From contig NZ_BAHC01000011.1 of assembly GCF_000298195.1 (NCBI RefSeq), positions 1 through 40,897 on the forward strand: a DNA stretch of 40,897 nt, written 5' to 3'. Positions within the stretch are counted from its first letter, which is position 1. Each line of letters begins with the position of its first letter. Under the pieces are notes generated by a model. The model worked only from the letters and a program-made list of their open reading frames with translations. It did no database searches and had not been told where the DNA came from. Of the stretch, positions 25,792-34,333 are shown one piece after another. The DNA comes from Gordonia rhizosphera NBRC 16068 (GTDB lineage: Bacteria; Actinomycetota; Actinomycetes; Mycobacteriales; Mycobacteriaceae). A program made the position numbers and the translations under genes.

Positions 25792-28698
25792 TTGATCTCC
25801 GTGCTGGCTGCGCTCGCGCTGTGCGCACTGCTCGCGCCCCCGGTGATCCGGTTGCTCGGTACCCGCGGTTTCTATGTGCTCGTATTGGCCCCCGCCGGCG
25901 CCCTCGTGTGGGTCATCGCCAACTGGCCCGCCGACGATGCACCGCCGGCCGTCGAGACGGTGGAATGGGTGCCCGTCCTGCACATGGACATCGTCACCCG
26001 CTTCGACACGCTCAGCGCGATCATGTCGGTCCTCATCCTGGGCATCGGGGCCCTGGTGTTGTGTTACTGCGCCCACTACTTCGACGACGCGCGACCGCGG
26101 GTGGCGGTCTTCGGCGGGGAGATGATCGCGTTCGCGGCCGCCATGTTCGGCCTGGTGGTCAGCGACAACATGCTGGTCCTCTACGTGTTCTGGGAACTGA
26201 CGACGGTGCTGTCGTTCATGCTGGTCGGTTTCTACGGCATCCGCGCCACCGCGCGGCGCGCGGCCACCCAGGCCCTGCTGGTCACCACGGCCGGCGGCCT
26301 GGCGATGCTGGTCGGCATCATCATGCTCGGCGAACGCGCCGGCTCGTTCCTGCTGTCGGACATCCTGGCCAACCCGCCCGCGACGGGGGTGTACGTCGAC
26401 TGCGCGGTGGTGTTGATGCTGATCGGGGCGCTCAGCAAGTCGGCGATCGTCCCGTTCCACTTCTGGCTCCCCGGCGCGATGGCCGCACCCACCCCGGTCA
26501 GCGCCTATCTGCACGCGGCGGCGATGGTGAAGGCAGGCATCTACCTCATCGCGCGGCTCGCACCGGGTTTCGCGACCATACCGGGCTGGCAGGTCCTCGT
26601 CGTCGGCCTGGGCATGGTCACGATGGTGCTCGGCGGGTGGCGGTCCCTGCGGGAGCTCGACCTCAAACTGGTGCTCGCGTTCGGCACGGTCTCCCAACTC
26701 GGCTTCCTGTCCGTGCTCGTCGGGATGGGTGACGCCAACGTCGCGATGGCCGGCCTCACGATGCTGGTCGCGCACGCCATGTTCAAGGCCTCCCTGTTCA
26801 TGGTGGTCGGGATCATCGACCACTCGACCGGCACCCGCGACATCCGCCGGCTGGCACGCCTCGGGCATCGTCTGCCCGTGCTCGCGCTCACCGCTGCGGT
26901 TGCCGGCGCGAGCATGGCCGGGCTGCCCTTCACCATCGGCTTCGTCGGCAAGGAGACCGCCTTCGGATCGGTCTGGGACACCGGGGCCTTCCTGCCGTGG
27001 CAGGCGGAGACGATCGACGTCGTGCTGTTGGTCGGTTCGACCATCACCTTCGCCTACACCTGCCGATTCCTGTGGGGTGCGTTCGGCCGCAAGGTGCGCA
27101 CCGCCCCGAGCCCGGTGGTCGCGAAGCTGCACCCGCCGGGGCCGCTGTTCCTCGCCGCCCCGATCCTGCTCGCGCTCGGCGGCGTGGTCGCCGGGTTCGC
27201 GAGCCCGTGGATCGGCAGTCTCTTCGAACCGTATGCGCAGACGTTGCCCGCCTACGGACACGAACTCGAGCATCTGGCGATGTGGCATGGTTTCGGTCTG
27301 CCGGTGATCTTCTCGATCGTCGTGATCGTCGCGGGCACCATATTGTTCGTGGCGATCCGGCTGGTCGGCGACAGGCTGTTCCGCCGCCCGCTCGTCAACG
27401 CCGACCGCATCTACGACGCGACACTCCGCGCCGCCGACACCGCCTCACTGATGCTGACCCGCAACACCCAACGCGGGTCGCTGCCGATCACACAGGGTGT
27501 GATCTTGTCGACCACGATCCTGCTCCCCCTTGGGGCGCTGGCCCTCGGGTCACGGAATCGGCTGGAGGTCGCCGGATTCGACACCGTGAACCAGCTCGTC
27601 ATCGGCGGCATCATCGTGGCTGCGGCACTGACCGCGACCGTGCTGCGCAACCGTCTCGCCGCGACCCTGGTGGTGGGCCTCACCGGATACGGGGCGGGCA
27701 TGCTCTTCGCGCTCTACGGCGCCCCGGACCTGGCGTTGACCCAGTTCCTGGTCGAGACGCTCACGCTGGTGATCTTCGTGCTGGTGCTGCGCAAGCTGCC
27801 CGCCGAGCCCGAACCACGGCACGCGACCGGTTTCCGACCGCTGCGTGCGGCGGTCGCCGTCGCCTTCGGCGCAACCCTGGTGACGGTCGGCCTGTTCGCC
27901 GCGGCAGCCCGCTCCGAGCAGCCGCTGCACGTCGACATCCCCGAGGCCGCCTACGAGTTCGGGCACGGCGCGAACGCGGTGAACGTCCTGCTGGTCGACA
28001 TCCGCGCGTGGGACACGCTCGGTGAGGTCTCGGTCCTGATCGTCGCGGCCACCGGGGTGGCGTCGATGGTCTTCCGCAACCGTCGGTTCGGCGCGGTGCC
28101 GCGTGTCGCCGACGCCGCCCGGATGCAGGCGGGCTTCAGCGGCGACGCCGACGACCCGATCCCACCCGATCGAACCACCTGGCTGTTGGGCAGCGACTTC
28201 CGTGACCCGCGGCACCGGTCGATGATCCTCGAGGCCACCACCCGGCTGATCTTCCCGACCATGGTGGTGCTCTCGCTGTACTTCTTCTACGCCGGGCACA
28301 ACGCCCCCGGCGGCGGTTTCGCCGGCGGCCTGACCATGGGCCTGGCGCTGGTGCTGCGGTATCTGGCCGGCGGCCGCTACGAACTCGGTGAGGCCCTGCC
28401 GATCGAACCAGGACGCATTCTCGGCCTCGGGCTCGCCATCTCGGCGGGCACCGCGGTCACCTCGCTGTTCCTGGGCGCCCCGGCGCTGTCGTCGGCGGTC
28501 TTCTCGGTGACGCTGCCGGTGCTCGGCGAGGTCAAGCTGGTGACGGCGCTGTTCTTCGACCTCGGTATCTACTTCATCGTCGTCGGGCTGGTGCTCGACA
28601 TCCTGCGCAGCCTCGGTGCGCGCCTCGACGTGGAGTCCAGCGCGATCGACAACCAGCCGGCTCCGGAGAGCCCGACCGCCGGGCAGGTGAGCCGATGA
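25792..28698 (+). CDS. mnhA: Mrp Na+/H+ antiporter subunit A fused to subunit B (MnhA-MnhB)
   Basis: A 968-residue membrane protein, the core of a Mrp/Mnh antiporter. The N-terminal NADH-dehydrogenase-5-like part (about 1-500) has the key Glu135 in FWELTTVLSF and the Lys-bearing helix ALSKSAIVPFHFWLP. A DUF4040 region follows (YGAPDLALTQFLVETLTLV), and the C-terminal MnhB domain (about 815-955) carries FYAGHNAPGGGFAGGL. The TTG at 25792 is preferred because the protein then starts at the first helix; a GTG at 25801 is the alternative. The A-B fusion is usual in actinobacteria. First gene of a seven-function operon exporting Na+ (and possibly K+) for proton. Confidence 0.93.
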   Translation: MISVLAALALCALLAPPVIRLLGTRGFYVLVLAPAGALVWVIANWPADDAPPAVETVEWVPVLHMDIVTRFDTLSAIMSVLILGIGALVLCYCAHYFDDARPRVAVFGGEMIAFAAAMFGLVVSDNMLVLYVFWELTTVLSFMLVGFYGIRATARRAATQALLVTTAGGLAMLVGIIMLGERAGSFLLSDILANPPATGVYVDCAVVLMLIGALSKSAIVPFHFWLPGAMAAPTPVSAYLHAAAMVKAGIYLIARLAPGFATIPGWQVLVVGLGMVTMVLGGWRSLRELDLKLVLAFGTVSQLGFLSVLVGMGDANVAMAGLTMLVAHAMFKASLFMVVGIIDHSTGTRDIRRLARLGHRLPVLALTAAVAGASMAGLPFTIGFVGKETAFGSVWDTGAFLPWQAETIDVVLLVGSTITFAYTCRFLWGAFGRKVRTAPSPVVAKLHPPGPLFLAAPILLALGGVVAGFASPWIGSLFEPYAQTLPAYGHELEHLAMWHGFGLPVIFSIVVIVAGTILFVAIRLVGDRLFRRPLVNADRIYDATLRAADTASLMLTRNTQRGSLPITQGVILSTTILLPLGALALGSRNRLEVAGFDTVNQLVIGGIIVAAALTATVLRNRLAATLVVGLTGYGAGMLFALYGAPDLALTQFLVETLTLVIFVLVLRKLPAEPEPRHATGFRPLRAAVAVAFGATLVTVGLFAAAARSEQPLHVDIPEAAYEFGHGANAVNVLLVDIRAWDTLGEVSVLIVAATGVASMVFRNRRFGAVPRVADAARMQAGFSGDADDPIPPDRTTWLLGSDFRDPRHRSMILEATTRLIFPTMVVLSLYFFYAGHNAPGGGFAGGLTMGLALVLRYLAGGRYELGEALPIEPGRILGLGLAISAGTAVTSLFLGAPALSSAVFSVTLPVLGEVKLVTALFFDLGIYFIVVGLVLDILRSLGARLDVESSAIDNQPAPESPTAGQVSR

Positions 28699-29276
28699 CC
28701 ATCAACCTCGGATTGCTGATCGTCATCGGGGTGCTCGCCGCGTGCGGCGCCTACCTGCTGATGGAGCGCAGCCTGATCCGGATGCTGCTGGGTCTGCTGC
28801 TGTGCGGTAACGCGATCAATCTGTTGATCCTGGTGGTCTCCGGCCCCATCGGCAACCCCCCGATCCTCGGCCGCACGGCCGAGGCCCGCGCCGCGGACGC
28901 GGATTCCCTCGCACAGGCCATGGTGCTGACCGCCATCGTCATCACCATGGGCGTGGCGGCGTTCGTGCTGTCGCTGGTGTACCGGCTGTTCGTCATCAAC
29001 CGCGACGACGACGATGTCGAGGACGACACCGAGGACGTCAAGATCCTCGGCAGTTCGTTGCAGGACGCCCCCGACCGCGACCGCAGCGACGACCCCGTCA
29101 CCCTCGCCGACACCACCGCCGGTGACCTCTTCGACGACGAGGGCAATCCGCTCACCCCCGCCGAATACGCCGCGCGCCATCTCGGGGTCATCGAGACCGA
29201 CCTGATGCCCGAGGACGTGGAGGTCATCACCGCGAACGCCGACGACACCGACACCGTCGAGGGGGCAGACCGATGA
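28695..29276 (+). CDS. mnhC: Mrp antiporter subunit C, with long acidic tail
   Basis: A 193-residue subunit related to NuoK: three membrane helices (about 4-22, 28-50, 75-98) with MERSLIRMLLGLLLCGNAIN in the first loop and second helix. After residue 101 comes an acidic, probably disordered cytoplasmic tail of about 90 residues (RDDDDVEDDTEDVKI, ending DTDTVEGADR) that typical MnhC proteins of 100-120 residues lack or have much shorter. Overlaps the stop of mnhA (ATGA) and the start of mnhD (ATGA). Confidence 0.93.
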   Translation: MTINLGLLIVIGVLAACGAYLLMERSLIRMLLGLLLCGNAINLLILVVSGPIGNPPILGRTAEARAADADSLAQAMVLTAIVITMGVAAFVLSLVYRLFVINRDDDDVEDDTEDVKILGSSLQDAPDRDRSDDPVTLADTTAGDLFDDEGNPLTPAEYAARHLGVIETDLMPEDVEVITANADDTDTVEGADR

Positions 29277-30880
29277 CCCCGCAGCCGTCCTGGGTAACGG
29301 TGCTGATCGCGCTGCCGACGCTGGTCCCCATCGTCGCGGCCGCGCTGACCCTGGTGATGGGCCGCAGTCCGCGCTTCCAGCGCGTCGTCACCGTCGGCGC
29401 CATCTCGGTGGCGTTCGCCACGTCATGTCTACTGCTCTACCTCACCAACACCTACGGGACGTTCGCGGTCGCCATCGGCGGCTGGGGCGGACGGGGATAC
29501 CCCAACGGCCCGCTCGGCATCACCCTCGTGGTCGACCAGCTGGCCGCGTTGATGCTGGTGGTGTCGACGATCGTGTTGCTGTGCGTCGTCCTGTACGCGA
29601 TCGGTCAGGGTATCCGTGACGGCACCGAACAACAGCCGGTGTCGATCTTCCTGCCGACCTATTTGATCCTGACGGCCGGGGTCTGTAACGCCTTCCTGGC
29701 CGGCGACCTGTTCAACCTCTACGTGTCGTTCGAGGTGTTGCTGGCCGCGAGCTTCGTGCTGCTCACGCTCGGCGCCAGCCCGGACCGGGTCCGGGCTGGA
29801 GCGTCGTACGTGATGGTGTCGATGGTGTCGTCGCTGATCTTCCTGTCCGGGATCGCATTCGCCTACTCGACCACCGGCACCCTCAACCTCGCGGAGATGG
29901 CCACGCGGCTCGATCATGTCCCCGACGGCACCCGCAACGCGCTCTACGCGGTGCTGCTGGTGGCGTTCGGGATCAAGGCGGCGGTGTTCCCGCTGTCGAC
30001 CTGGCTGCCCGACTCCTACCCCACCGCGCCTGCTCCGGTCACCGCCGTGTTCGCCGGCCTGCTCACCAAGGTCGGTGTGTACGCGATCATCCGGGCCCAC
30101 ACCCTTCTGTTCCCGGGCGGGTCCATGGACGACATCCTGCTCGTGGCCGGCCTGCTGACGATGCTGGTCGGCATCTTCGGCGCGATCGCGCAGTCCGACA
30201 TCAAACGACTGCTGTCGTTCACCCTGGTCAGCCACATCGGCTACATGGTGTTCGGCATCGCCCTGTCGTCGCGGTTCGGGCTGTCGGCGGCGATCTACTA
30301 CGTCGCCCACCACATCCTGGTGCAGACCACACTGTTCCTCGTGGTCGGTCTCATCGAACGGCAGGCCGGGTCCGCGTCGCTGCGGCGGCTCGGCGGCCTG
30401 ATCGCCAGCCCGCTGCTGGCCGGGCTGTTCCTCATCCCCGCGCTGAACCTTGGCGGCATCCCACCGTTCTCCGGATTCATCGGCAAGGTCGCCCTCCTCG
30501 AGGCGGGAGTGCAGGACGGTTCGGCACTCGCGTGGGTGCTGGTGGCCGGGTCGGTCATCACCAGCCTGCTGACTCTCTACGTGGTGGCCCGCGTGTGGAC
30601 GAAGGGGTTCTGGCGTCCACGCGCCGACGCCCCGGAGGGCGATCTGGCCGATCGGGCGCCGTCTGCGCTGATCGACGAGAGCACCGACATCGCCTTCGAC
30701 GACCGCGCCGACGTCGGGCGGATGCCGATCGGCATGGTCGTGCCGACGGTGCTGATGGTCGTGGCCGGGCTGGTCCTGACCCTGTGGGCGGGCCCGATCC
30801 TCGGGTTCACCGACCGGGCCGCGAACGACATCGTCGACCGTGGCGTGTACATCGAGGCCGTGTTGGGAGGTGCACAGTGA
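29273..30880 (+). CDS. mnhD: Mrp antiporter subunit D
   Basis: A 535-residue ND2/ND4-like antiporter subunit with about 14 helices. It has the conserved Glu154 in YVSFEVLLAASFVLL, the Lys-containing helix FGIKAAVFPLSTWLPDSYPT and AQSDIKRLLSFTLVSHIGYM, all expected for the proton path. A cytoplasmic loop before the last helix is acidic (ADAPEGDLADRAPSALIDES). Start and stop overlap mnhC and mnhE by 4 nt each, ensuring coordinated translation of the complex. Confidence 0.95.
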   Translation: MTPQPSWVTVLIALPTLVPIVAAALTLVMGRSPRFQRVVTVGAISVAFATSCLLLYLTNTYGTFAVAIGGWGGRGYPNGPLGITLVVDQLAALMLVVSTIVLLCVVLYAIGQGIRDGTEQQPVSIFLPTYLILTAGVCNAFLAGDLFNLYVSFEVLLAASFVLLTLGASPDRVRAGASYVMVSMVSSLIFLSGIAFAYSTTGTLNLAEMATRLDHVPDGTRNALYAVLLVAFGIKAAVFPLSTWLPDSYPTAPAPVTAVFAGLLTKVGVYAIIRAHTLLFPGGSMDDILLVAGLLTMLVGIFGAIAQSDIKRLLSFTLVSHIGYMVFGIALSSRFGLSAAIYYVAHHILVQTTLFLVVGLIERQAGSASLRRLGGLIASPLLAGLFLIPALNLGGIPPFSGFIGKVALLEAGVQDGSALAWVLVAGSVITSLLTLYVVARVWTKGFWRPRADAPEGDLADRAPSALIDESTDIAFDDRADVGRMPIGMVVPTVLMVVAGLVLTLWAGPILGFTDRAANDIVDRGVYIEAVLGGAQ

Positions 30881-31632
30881 AGGCACGGATCATCACGGCG
30901 TGGCGGGTCTCGCTGCTGTTCATCTTCTGGAACTTCGTCAGCGCGCTGGTCTGGCTGCGGCAGAACATCCGCATCCCAAATTGGCTGGGCAGCGACTCCC
31001 GTGAGGTGTGGGTCCGGCTGTGGACGCTGGGCTGGCTCACCTTCGTGTGGGTGCTGTTGTGGGGCACGGTCACGTGGGCGAACATCATCGGCGGTCTGGT
31101 GGTGGCGGTCGCGGTGGTGACCCTGCTGCCGCTGCCGCGGGTTCCGGTCGAGGGCCGGATCCACCCCATCGCGCTGCTGGTCATCCTCGTCCGACTGGTG
31201 TTCGATCTGGTCCTGTCGAGTGTGCAGGTCGCGTGGGCGGCGATCCGCCCGGGCCGTCCACCGATGGGCGCGGTGATCCGGGTGCGCGTGGCGATCAAGT
31301 CCGACATGGTGCTCACCCTGGCCGTGGACTACCTCAACATGGTCCCCGGCACGATGGTCGTCGAGATCGACCACCGCCGTCGGATGCTCTACGTCCATGT
31401 CTTCGACGTGCGCACCGACAAACAGGTGCGGGCCTTCTACAAGCAGATGAAGTTCGTCGAACGCGCCTTCGTCCAGGCCTTCGAGCGGGACAGCGAATGG
31501 CACCCGAGCCCTTACCACGGCATCGACGACGACTTCCACAACGTCCGACATACCGACCGGGTGCACGTCGCGGAGCGCACCGCCGGCCCCGACGTGATTC
31601 CCGATCAACGCCCCTCGGGAGGCCCACGATGA
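30877..31632 (+). CDS. mnhE: Mrp antiporter subunit E
   Basis: A 251-residue subunit. GTG start at 30877, with GGAGG 6 nt upstream inside mnhD. It opens with a basic helix-forming segment (MKARIITAWRVSLLFIFWNF), has helices at about 45-65 and 65-85, and then the conserved soluble domain (MVLTLAVDYLNMVPGTMVVE, LYVHVFDV). It is longer than the usual roughly 160 residues because of about 45 extra N-terminal and 50 extra C-terminal residues. The stop overlaps the mnhF start. Confidence 0.92.
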   Translation: MKARIITAWRVSLLFIFWNFVSALVWLRQNIRIPNWLGSDSREVWVRLWTLGWLTFVWVLLWGTVTWANIIGGLVVAVAVVTLLPLPRVPVEGRIHPIALLVILVRLVFDLVLSSVQVAWAAIRPGRPPMGAVIRVRVAIKSDMVLTLAVDYLNMVPGTMVVEIDHRRRMLYVHVFDVRTDKQVRAFYKQMKFVERAFVQAFERDSEWHPSPYHGIDDDFHNVRHTDRVHVAERTAGPDVIPDQRPSGGPR

Positions 31633-31892
31633 CGATTGTGTGGCTGATCGTGACCGCGCTGCTGCTGGTCTCGGCCGTACTGACGACGATCCGCGTCCTG
31701 CGCGGTCCGACGACACTGGACCGCCTCGTCGCCCTCGACACCATCGTCGCCATCTGTATGGGCGGCCTCGCCGTCTGGGCCGCCTACAGCCTGGATTCGA
31801 CGGTCGTCCCGGCCATCGTCGCCCTGTCGCTGCTCAGCTTCGTCGGGTCTGCCGCCATCGCCCGTTTCCGAGTGCGGGACGACCAGACATGA
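31629..31892 (+). CDS. mnhF: Mrp antiporter subunit F
   Basis: An 87-residue subunit with three helices and the family motif RVLRGPTTLDRLVALDTIVA between the first two. Length is standard. ATGA overlaps at both ends tie it to mnhE and mnhG. Confidence 0.94.
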   Translation: MTIVWLIVTALLLVSAVLTTIRVLRGPTTLDRLVALDTIVAICMGGLAVWAAYSLDSTVVPAIVALSLLSFVGSAAIARFRVRDDQT

Positions 31893-32221
31893 TCATCGAC
31901 GTCATCTCCGCGATCCTGCTGTTGCTCGGCGCGACCGCCTCGTTGACCACGTCGATCGGCCTGCTGCGGTTCCCGGACACGCTCAGCCGGATGCACGCCG
32001 CCACCAAGCCGCAGACCTTCGGACTGTTGCTGATGCTCGCGGGGGCGATTCTGCGGCTCGGCGACAGCGTCGACATCGGCATGCTGATCCTGGCGGGACT
32101 GTTCGCCCTGACGACGGCACCGGTGATCGCCCATCGCATCGGCCGGCTGGTCTACCAGGAGCAACGCGCCCGCGACGGGCTGATGTCCCGCGCGGAAATG
32201 GAAAACCCCACTCAGGATTGA
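31889..32221 (+). CDS. mnhG: Mrp antiporter subunit G
   Basis: A 110-residue subunit with three helices and the hallmark GLLRFPDTLSRMHAATKPQT (about 24-43). It overlaps mnhF by 4 nt and ends the operon; no terminator with a T run is visible after it, and the decayed transposon starts shortly downstream. The operon order AB-C-D-E-F-G is complete, so a functional antiporter is expected. Confidence 0.94.
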   Translation: MIIDVISAILLLLGATASLTTSIGLLRFPDTLSRMHAATKPQTFGLLLMLAGAILRLGDSVDIGMLILAGLFALTTAPVIAHRIGRLVYQEQRARDGLMSRAEMENPTQD

Positions 32222-32279
32222 CTCGATGGGCTTGGTGACATCCGTTCGCTGAGGATTGGCCGAGGGCTCGTTTGCATCG

Positions 32280-32759
32280 CTATAGGTGTGCGACTCGTAG
32301 GTAGATGGGCGTTGTTGCTGGGCGGCGCTGGTGGCTGATCGGTCGTTGGAGTCGTTGATTGTCGGTGAGGTCTTCGGGGTTCGTGGGCAGTGCCCACCGC
32401 AGGTGTTGGCGGTCGTTGTCGCAGAGTCCGGCCACGGTGCCCAGCAACCGTGATCGGCATCGGTGCGGGCTCGGTTGGCCCATTGAATGATGCATGGCGG
32501 GCGCAGCGTAGCCGCGACACCCGCGCCTCGCCGAAACAGCGTGTGCCACCGATGTCGAGGTGCCGCCAGCGGCGCGCCCGGTCAGCGCGGTCGTAACAAC
32601 CGCACACGCGATTGCAGTGGGGGCATCGGGACCGGGCCCGCGCGTGTGCCTCGACCCGGACCAGCACCAGCGGGCCGTGACCATGGGCCGTGAACTCGGC
32701 GTCGACCACCCGACCACGAGCGATTCGCAGGCCTTCCACAGTATCCTGACCACACGCAA
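32280..32759 (-). pseudogene. ISL3-family transposase remnant
   Basis: The TTG at 32759 has a good AAGGAG 7 nt upstream and reads MRVVRILWKACESLVVG. The frame then slips, and the other frame continues as an ISL3 N-terminus: VVDAEFTAHGHGPL, the zinc ribbon CPHCNRVCGCYDRAD and RWRHLDIGG. Homology ends near 32480; afterwards the first frame gives RWALPTNPEDLTDNQRL, which matches a more C-terminal ISL3 segment. The HTH and most of the catalytic core are missing. So this is a decayed copy with at least one frameshift and a large internal deletion. Terminal repeats were not found. It fills most of the 671-bp stretch 32222-32892, which has no intact gene. Confidence 0.72.
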
Positions 32760-32863
32760 CGCCTACTCCTTCAGAGTTCAGTCTTCGCAAACCAAATCCA
32801 TTGAGGGACAAGGTGTTACGGGTTTCATCCTGGCCTGTGGATAACCCGCCAAAGCGTCGCAAT

Positions 32864-32886
32864 TCGCACAGGTGTTCGACTACTAT
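32864..32886 (+). promoter_or_regulatory. SOS (LexA) box and -10 element of the DUF222/HNH gene
   Basis: TCGCAC (32864-32869), 4 nt, GTTCGA (32874-32879) differs by one base from the mycobacterial LexA box TCGAAC-N4-GTTCGA. TACTAT (32881-32886), a strong -10 element, follows directly and ends 6 nt before the ATG at 32893. LexA binding here would block the promoter. Confidence 0.7.
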
Positions 32887-32892
32887 AGGGGC

Positions 32893-34137
32893 ATGCCGAT
32901 CGACACCCTGCTCCCCACCGTCCGTGACCTGACCATCACCTCCGACGCCACCGGCCGCGAGGTGTACGAGACCACCAAGATCCTGATGGGCCTGCGGAAC
33001 GTGGTCGACCATCAACTCGCCGTACACGCCGGCGCCCTGGACCGGTTGGGGGTGGCCCGCCAGACCGGCGGGAAGACGCGGGCCCTGTTGATCGAGATGG
33101 GTGCCGCACCCGCCATCGCGGATCGGTGGCTGCGGATCGCGGCCGCCCTGACCACCCTGGAACGGGTCGCGGCGTATTCCGGCGATGGGGTCTTCTCCTC
33201 AGAACACGTCGACGCGCTGGTCCGCGGCATGGGGCACATCGAGAAGAGGTCGCCGGAACCGTTGAGCGAGGTGTCACGCATCGAACACCAGTTGGCGTTG
33301 ATCGCCCAGGCGTTTGCCGGGGCCACCCCACGCGAGGTGCTCGACACCGCCCGCAGCATCGGCAACCAGATCGCCGACGACCACGGCGGTGTCCCGGCCG
33401 GTGAGGACCGCACCATCAACGAGTGGACCACCACGCCCACCGACGACGGCCGGTTGGAGGTCTCGGCGAACCTGGACATCGTGATCGGGGAGAAACTGGT
33501 GTCGGCGATCGAATCCCTGGCCGGTAAACGCCCCGAACCCGACGGCTCTGAGGATGCCCGATCCGCGGGGCAGCGCCGTGCGGATGCGTTGGAGATGATC
33601 CTGGACGCGGCCGCACGCGCCGCCAGTTCGGGTGTCGCGGATCTGGTGGCGGCCCCGAAAACGCAGTTGAATCTGACCGTCCCGGCCGACACCCCGGATG
33701 CGGCGGCGTTGCAGTGGCTGGGCCCGATCTCGCAGACCCTGGCGAAAACGCTGTCCTGTGACGCGACGGTGACCGCGATCATCGTCGACGGCGAGAAGGT
33801 GCCGTTGGACATGGGACACCCGCAGCGCCTGTTCACCCATCATCAACGCAAGGCGTTGATCGTCCGCGACCAGTGTTGTGTCAAATGCGGTGCGGCAGCA
33901 GGATATACACAGTGCCATCACGTGCGGCATTGGGCTGATGGGGGTCCCACCGACCTGGACAACGGGTGCCTACTCTGCACCTCGTGTCACGCCCAAATCC
34001 ACGCCTCCGGCTGGGACATCATCATGGGCGCCGACCGGCATCCCTGGCTGCTGCCGCCGGTGGAGCAGGACCCGACCCGCACCCCGATACCCGCCTACAA
34101 CCGCCGGACCATGCACCTCGACGACATCGCCGCCTGA
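32893..34137 (+). CDS. DUF222 / HNH endonuclease protein (13E12 repeat family)
   Basis: A 414-residue protein with an N-terminal DUF222 region (about 1-290) and a C-terminal HNH nuclease with zinc cysteines: CCVKCG (328-333), CHHVRHW (341-347), Asn357 and CTSCHAQIH (362-370). All catalytic and metal positions look intact. The ATG at 32893 is chosen because an upstream in-frame GTG (32872) lies inside the SOS box and promoter; AGGGG just before the ATG, or leaderless initiation from the -10 TACTAT, fits. Members of this family are multi-copy in mycolata (REP13E12 in M. tuberculosis) and some are LexA-regulated. Molecular role unknown; a DNA nuclease induced by damage is plausible. Confidence 0.9.
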   Translation: MPIDTLLPTVRDLTITSDATGREVYETTKILMGLRNVVDHQLAVHAGALDRLGVARQTGGKTRALLIEMGAAPAIADRWLRIAAALTTLERVAAYSGDGVFSSEHVDALVRGMGHIEKRSPEPLSEVSRIEHQLALIAQAFAGATPREVLDTARSIGNQIADDHGGVPAGEDRTINEWTTTPTDDGRLEVSANLDIVIGEKLVSAIESLAGKRPEPDGSEDARSAGQRRADALEMILDAAARAASSGVADLVAAPKTQLNLTVPADTPDAAALQWLGPISQTLAKTLSCDATVTAIIVDGEKVPLDMGHPQRLFTHHQRKALIVRDQCCVKCGAAAGYTQCHHVRHWADGGPTDLDNGCLLCTSCHAQIHASGWDIIMGADRHPWLLPPVEQDPTRTPIPAYNRRTMHLDDIAA

Positions 34138-34219
34138 CCGAAGCATCAACCACAACACCTGACCTGCTGCATCGTTAGCCCGACGTGACCGGCGACCCGA
34201 ATCCTGGGCCGCGTATGAA

Positions 34220-34240
34220 CTTTGAGAACTCCATAGTGTG
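34220..34240 (+). other. boxA-like antitermination element outside an rRNA operon
   Basis: CTTTGAGAACTCCATAGTGTG differs at one base from the CTTTGAGAACTCAATAGTGTG boxA region of actinobacterial rRNA leaders and spacers as I recall it. No rRNA gene is nearby. A long hairpin starts 2 nt after it. Confidence 0.5.
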
Positions 34241-34242
34241 AA

Positions 34243-34301
34243 GAGGCGAGGCCCGGCGTGACCGTCGGAATGGGATCCGAGCGCACGCCGGGCCGCGCCT
34301 C
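34243..34301. terminator. long GC-rich hairpin between convergent genes
   Basis: GAGGCG-A-GGCCCGGCGTG (34243-34260) pairs with CACGCCGGGCC-G-CGCCTC (34284-34301): 17 pairs with one mismatch and a 23-nt loop. It lies between the 3' ends of the DUF222 gene and the carboxylate-amine ligase, where a bidirectional terminator is expected. There is no T run, so a role as structured RNA or processing stem remains possible. Confidence 0.55.
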
Positions 34302-34333
34302 GCGGCGTCCCGTCCTGACCCTGACTTGGGTGG

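Noticed and set aside
25717..27288. Long minus-strand open frame continuing upstream of the small lipoprotein
   Set aside because: It lies opposite mnhA and has shadow composition; the lipoprotein signal peptide fixes the real start at 25716.
29429..30886. Long minus-strand open frame opposite mnhD
   Set aside because: His/Gln/Arg-rich shadow of a recognised membrane protein gene; no motif.
32836..32844. Perfect DnaA-box 9-mer (TTATCCACA on the minus strand)
   Set aside because: Single isolated copy with no cluster, AT-rich unwinding region or dnaA/dnaN nearby; likely chance.
32872..32892. GTG at 32872 as start of the DUF222/HNH protein
   Set aside because: It lies inside the SOS-box match and upstream of the -10 element, so it would not be transcribed from this promoter.
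32212..33027. Minus-strand open frame as an intact transposase gene
   Set aside because: It runs into the DUF222 gene and its promoter, and ISL3 similarity is confined to a broken segment; treated as a pseudogene.
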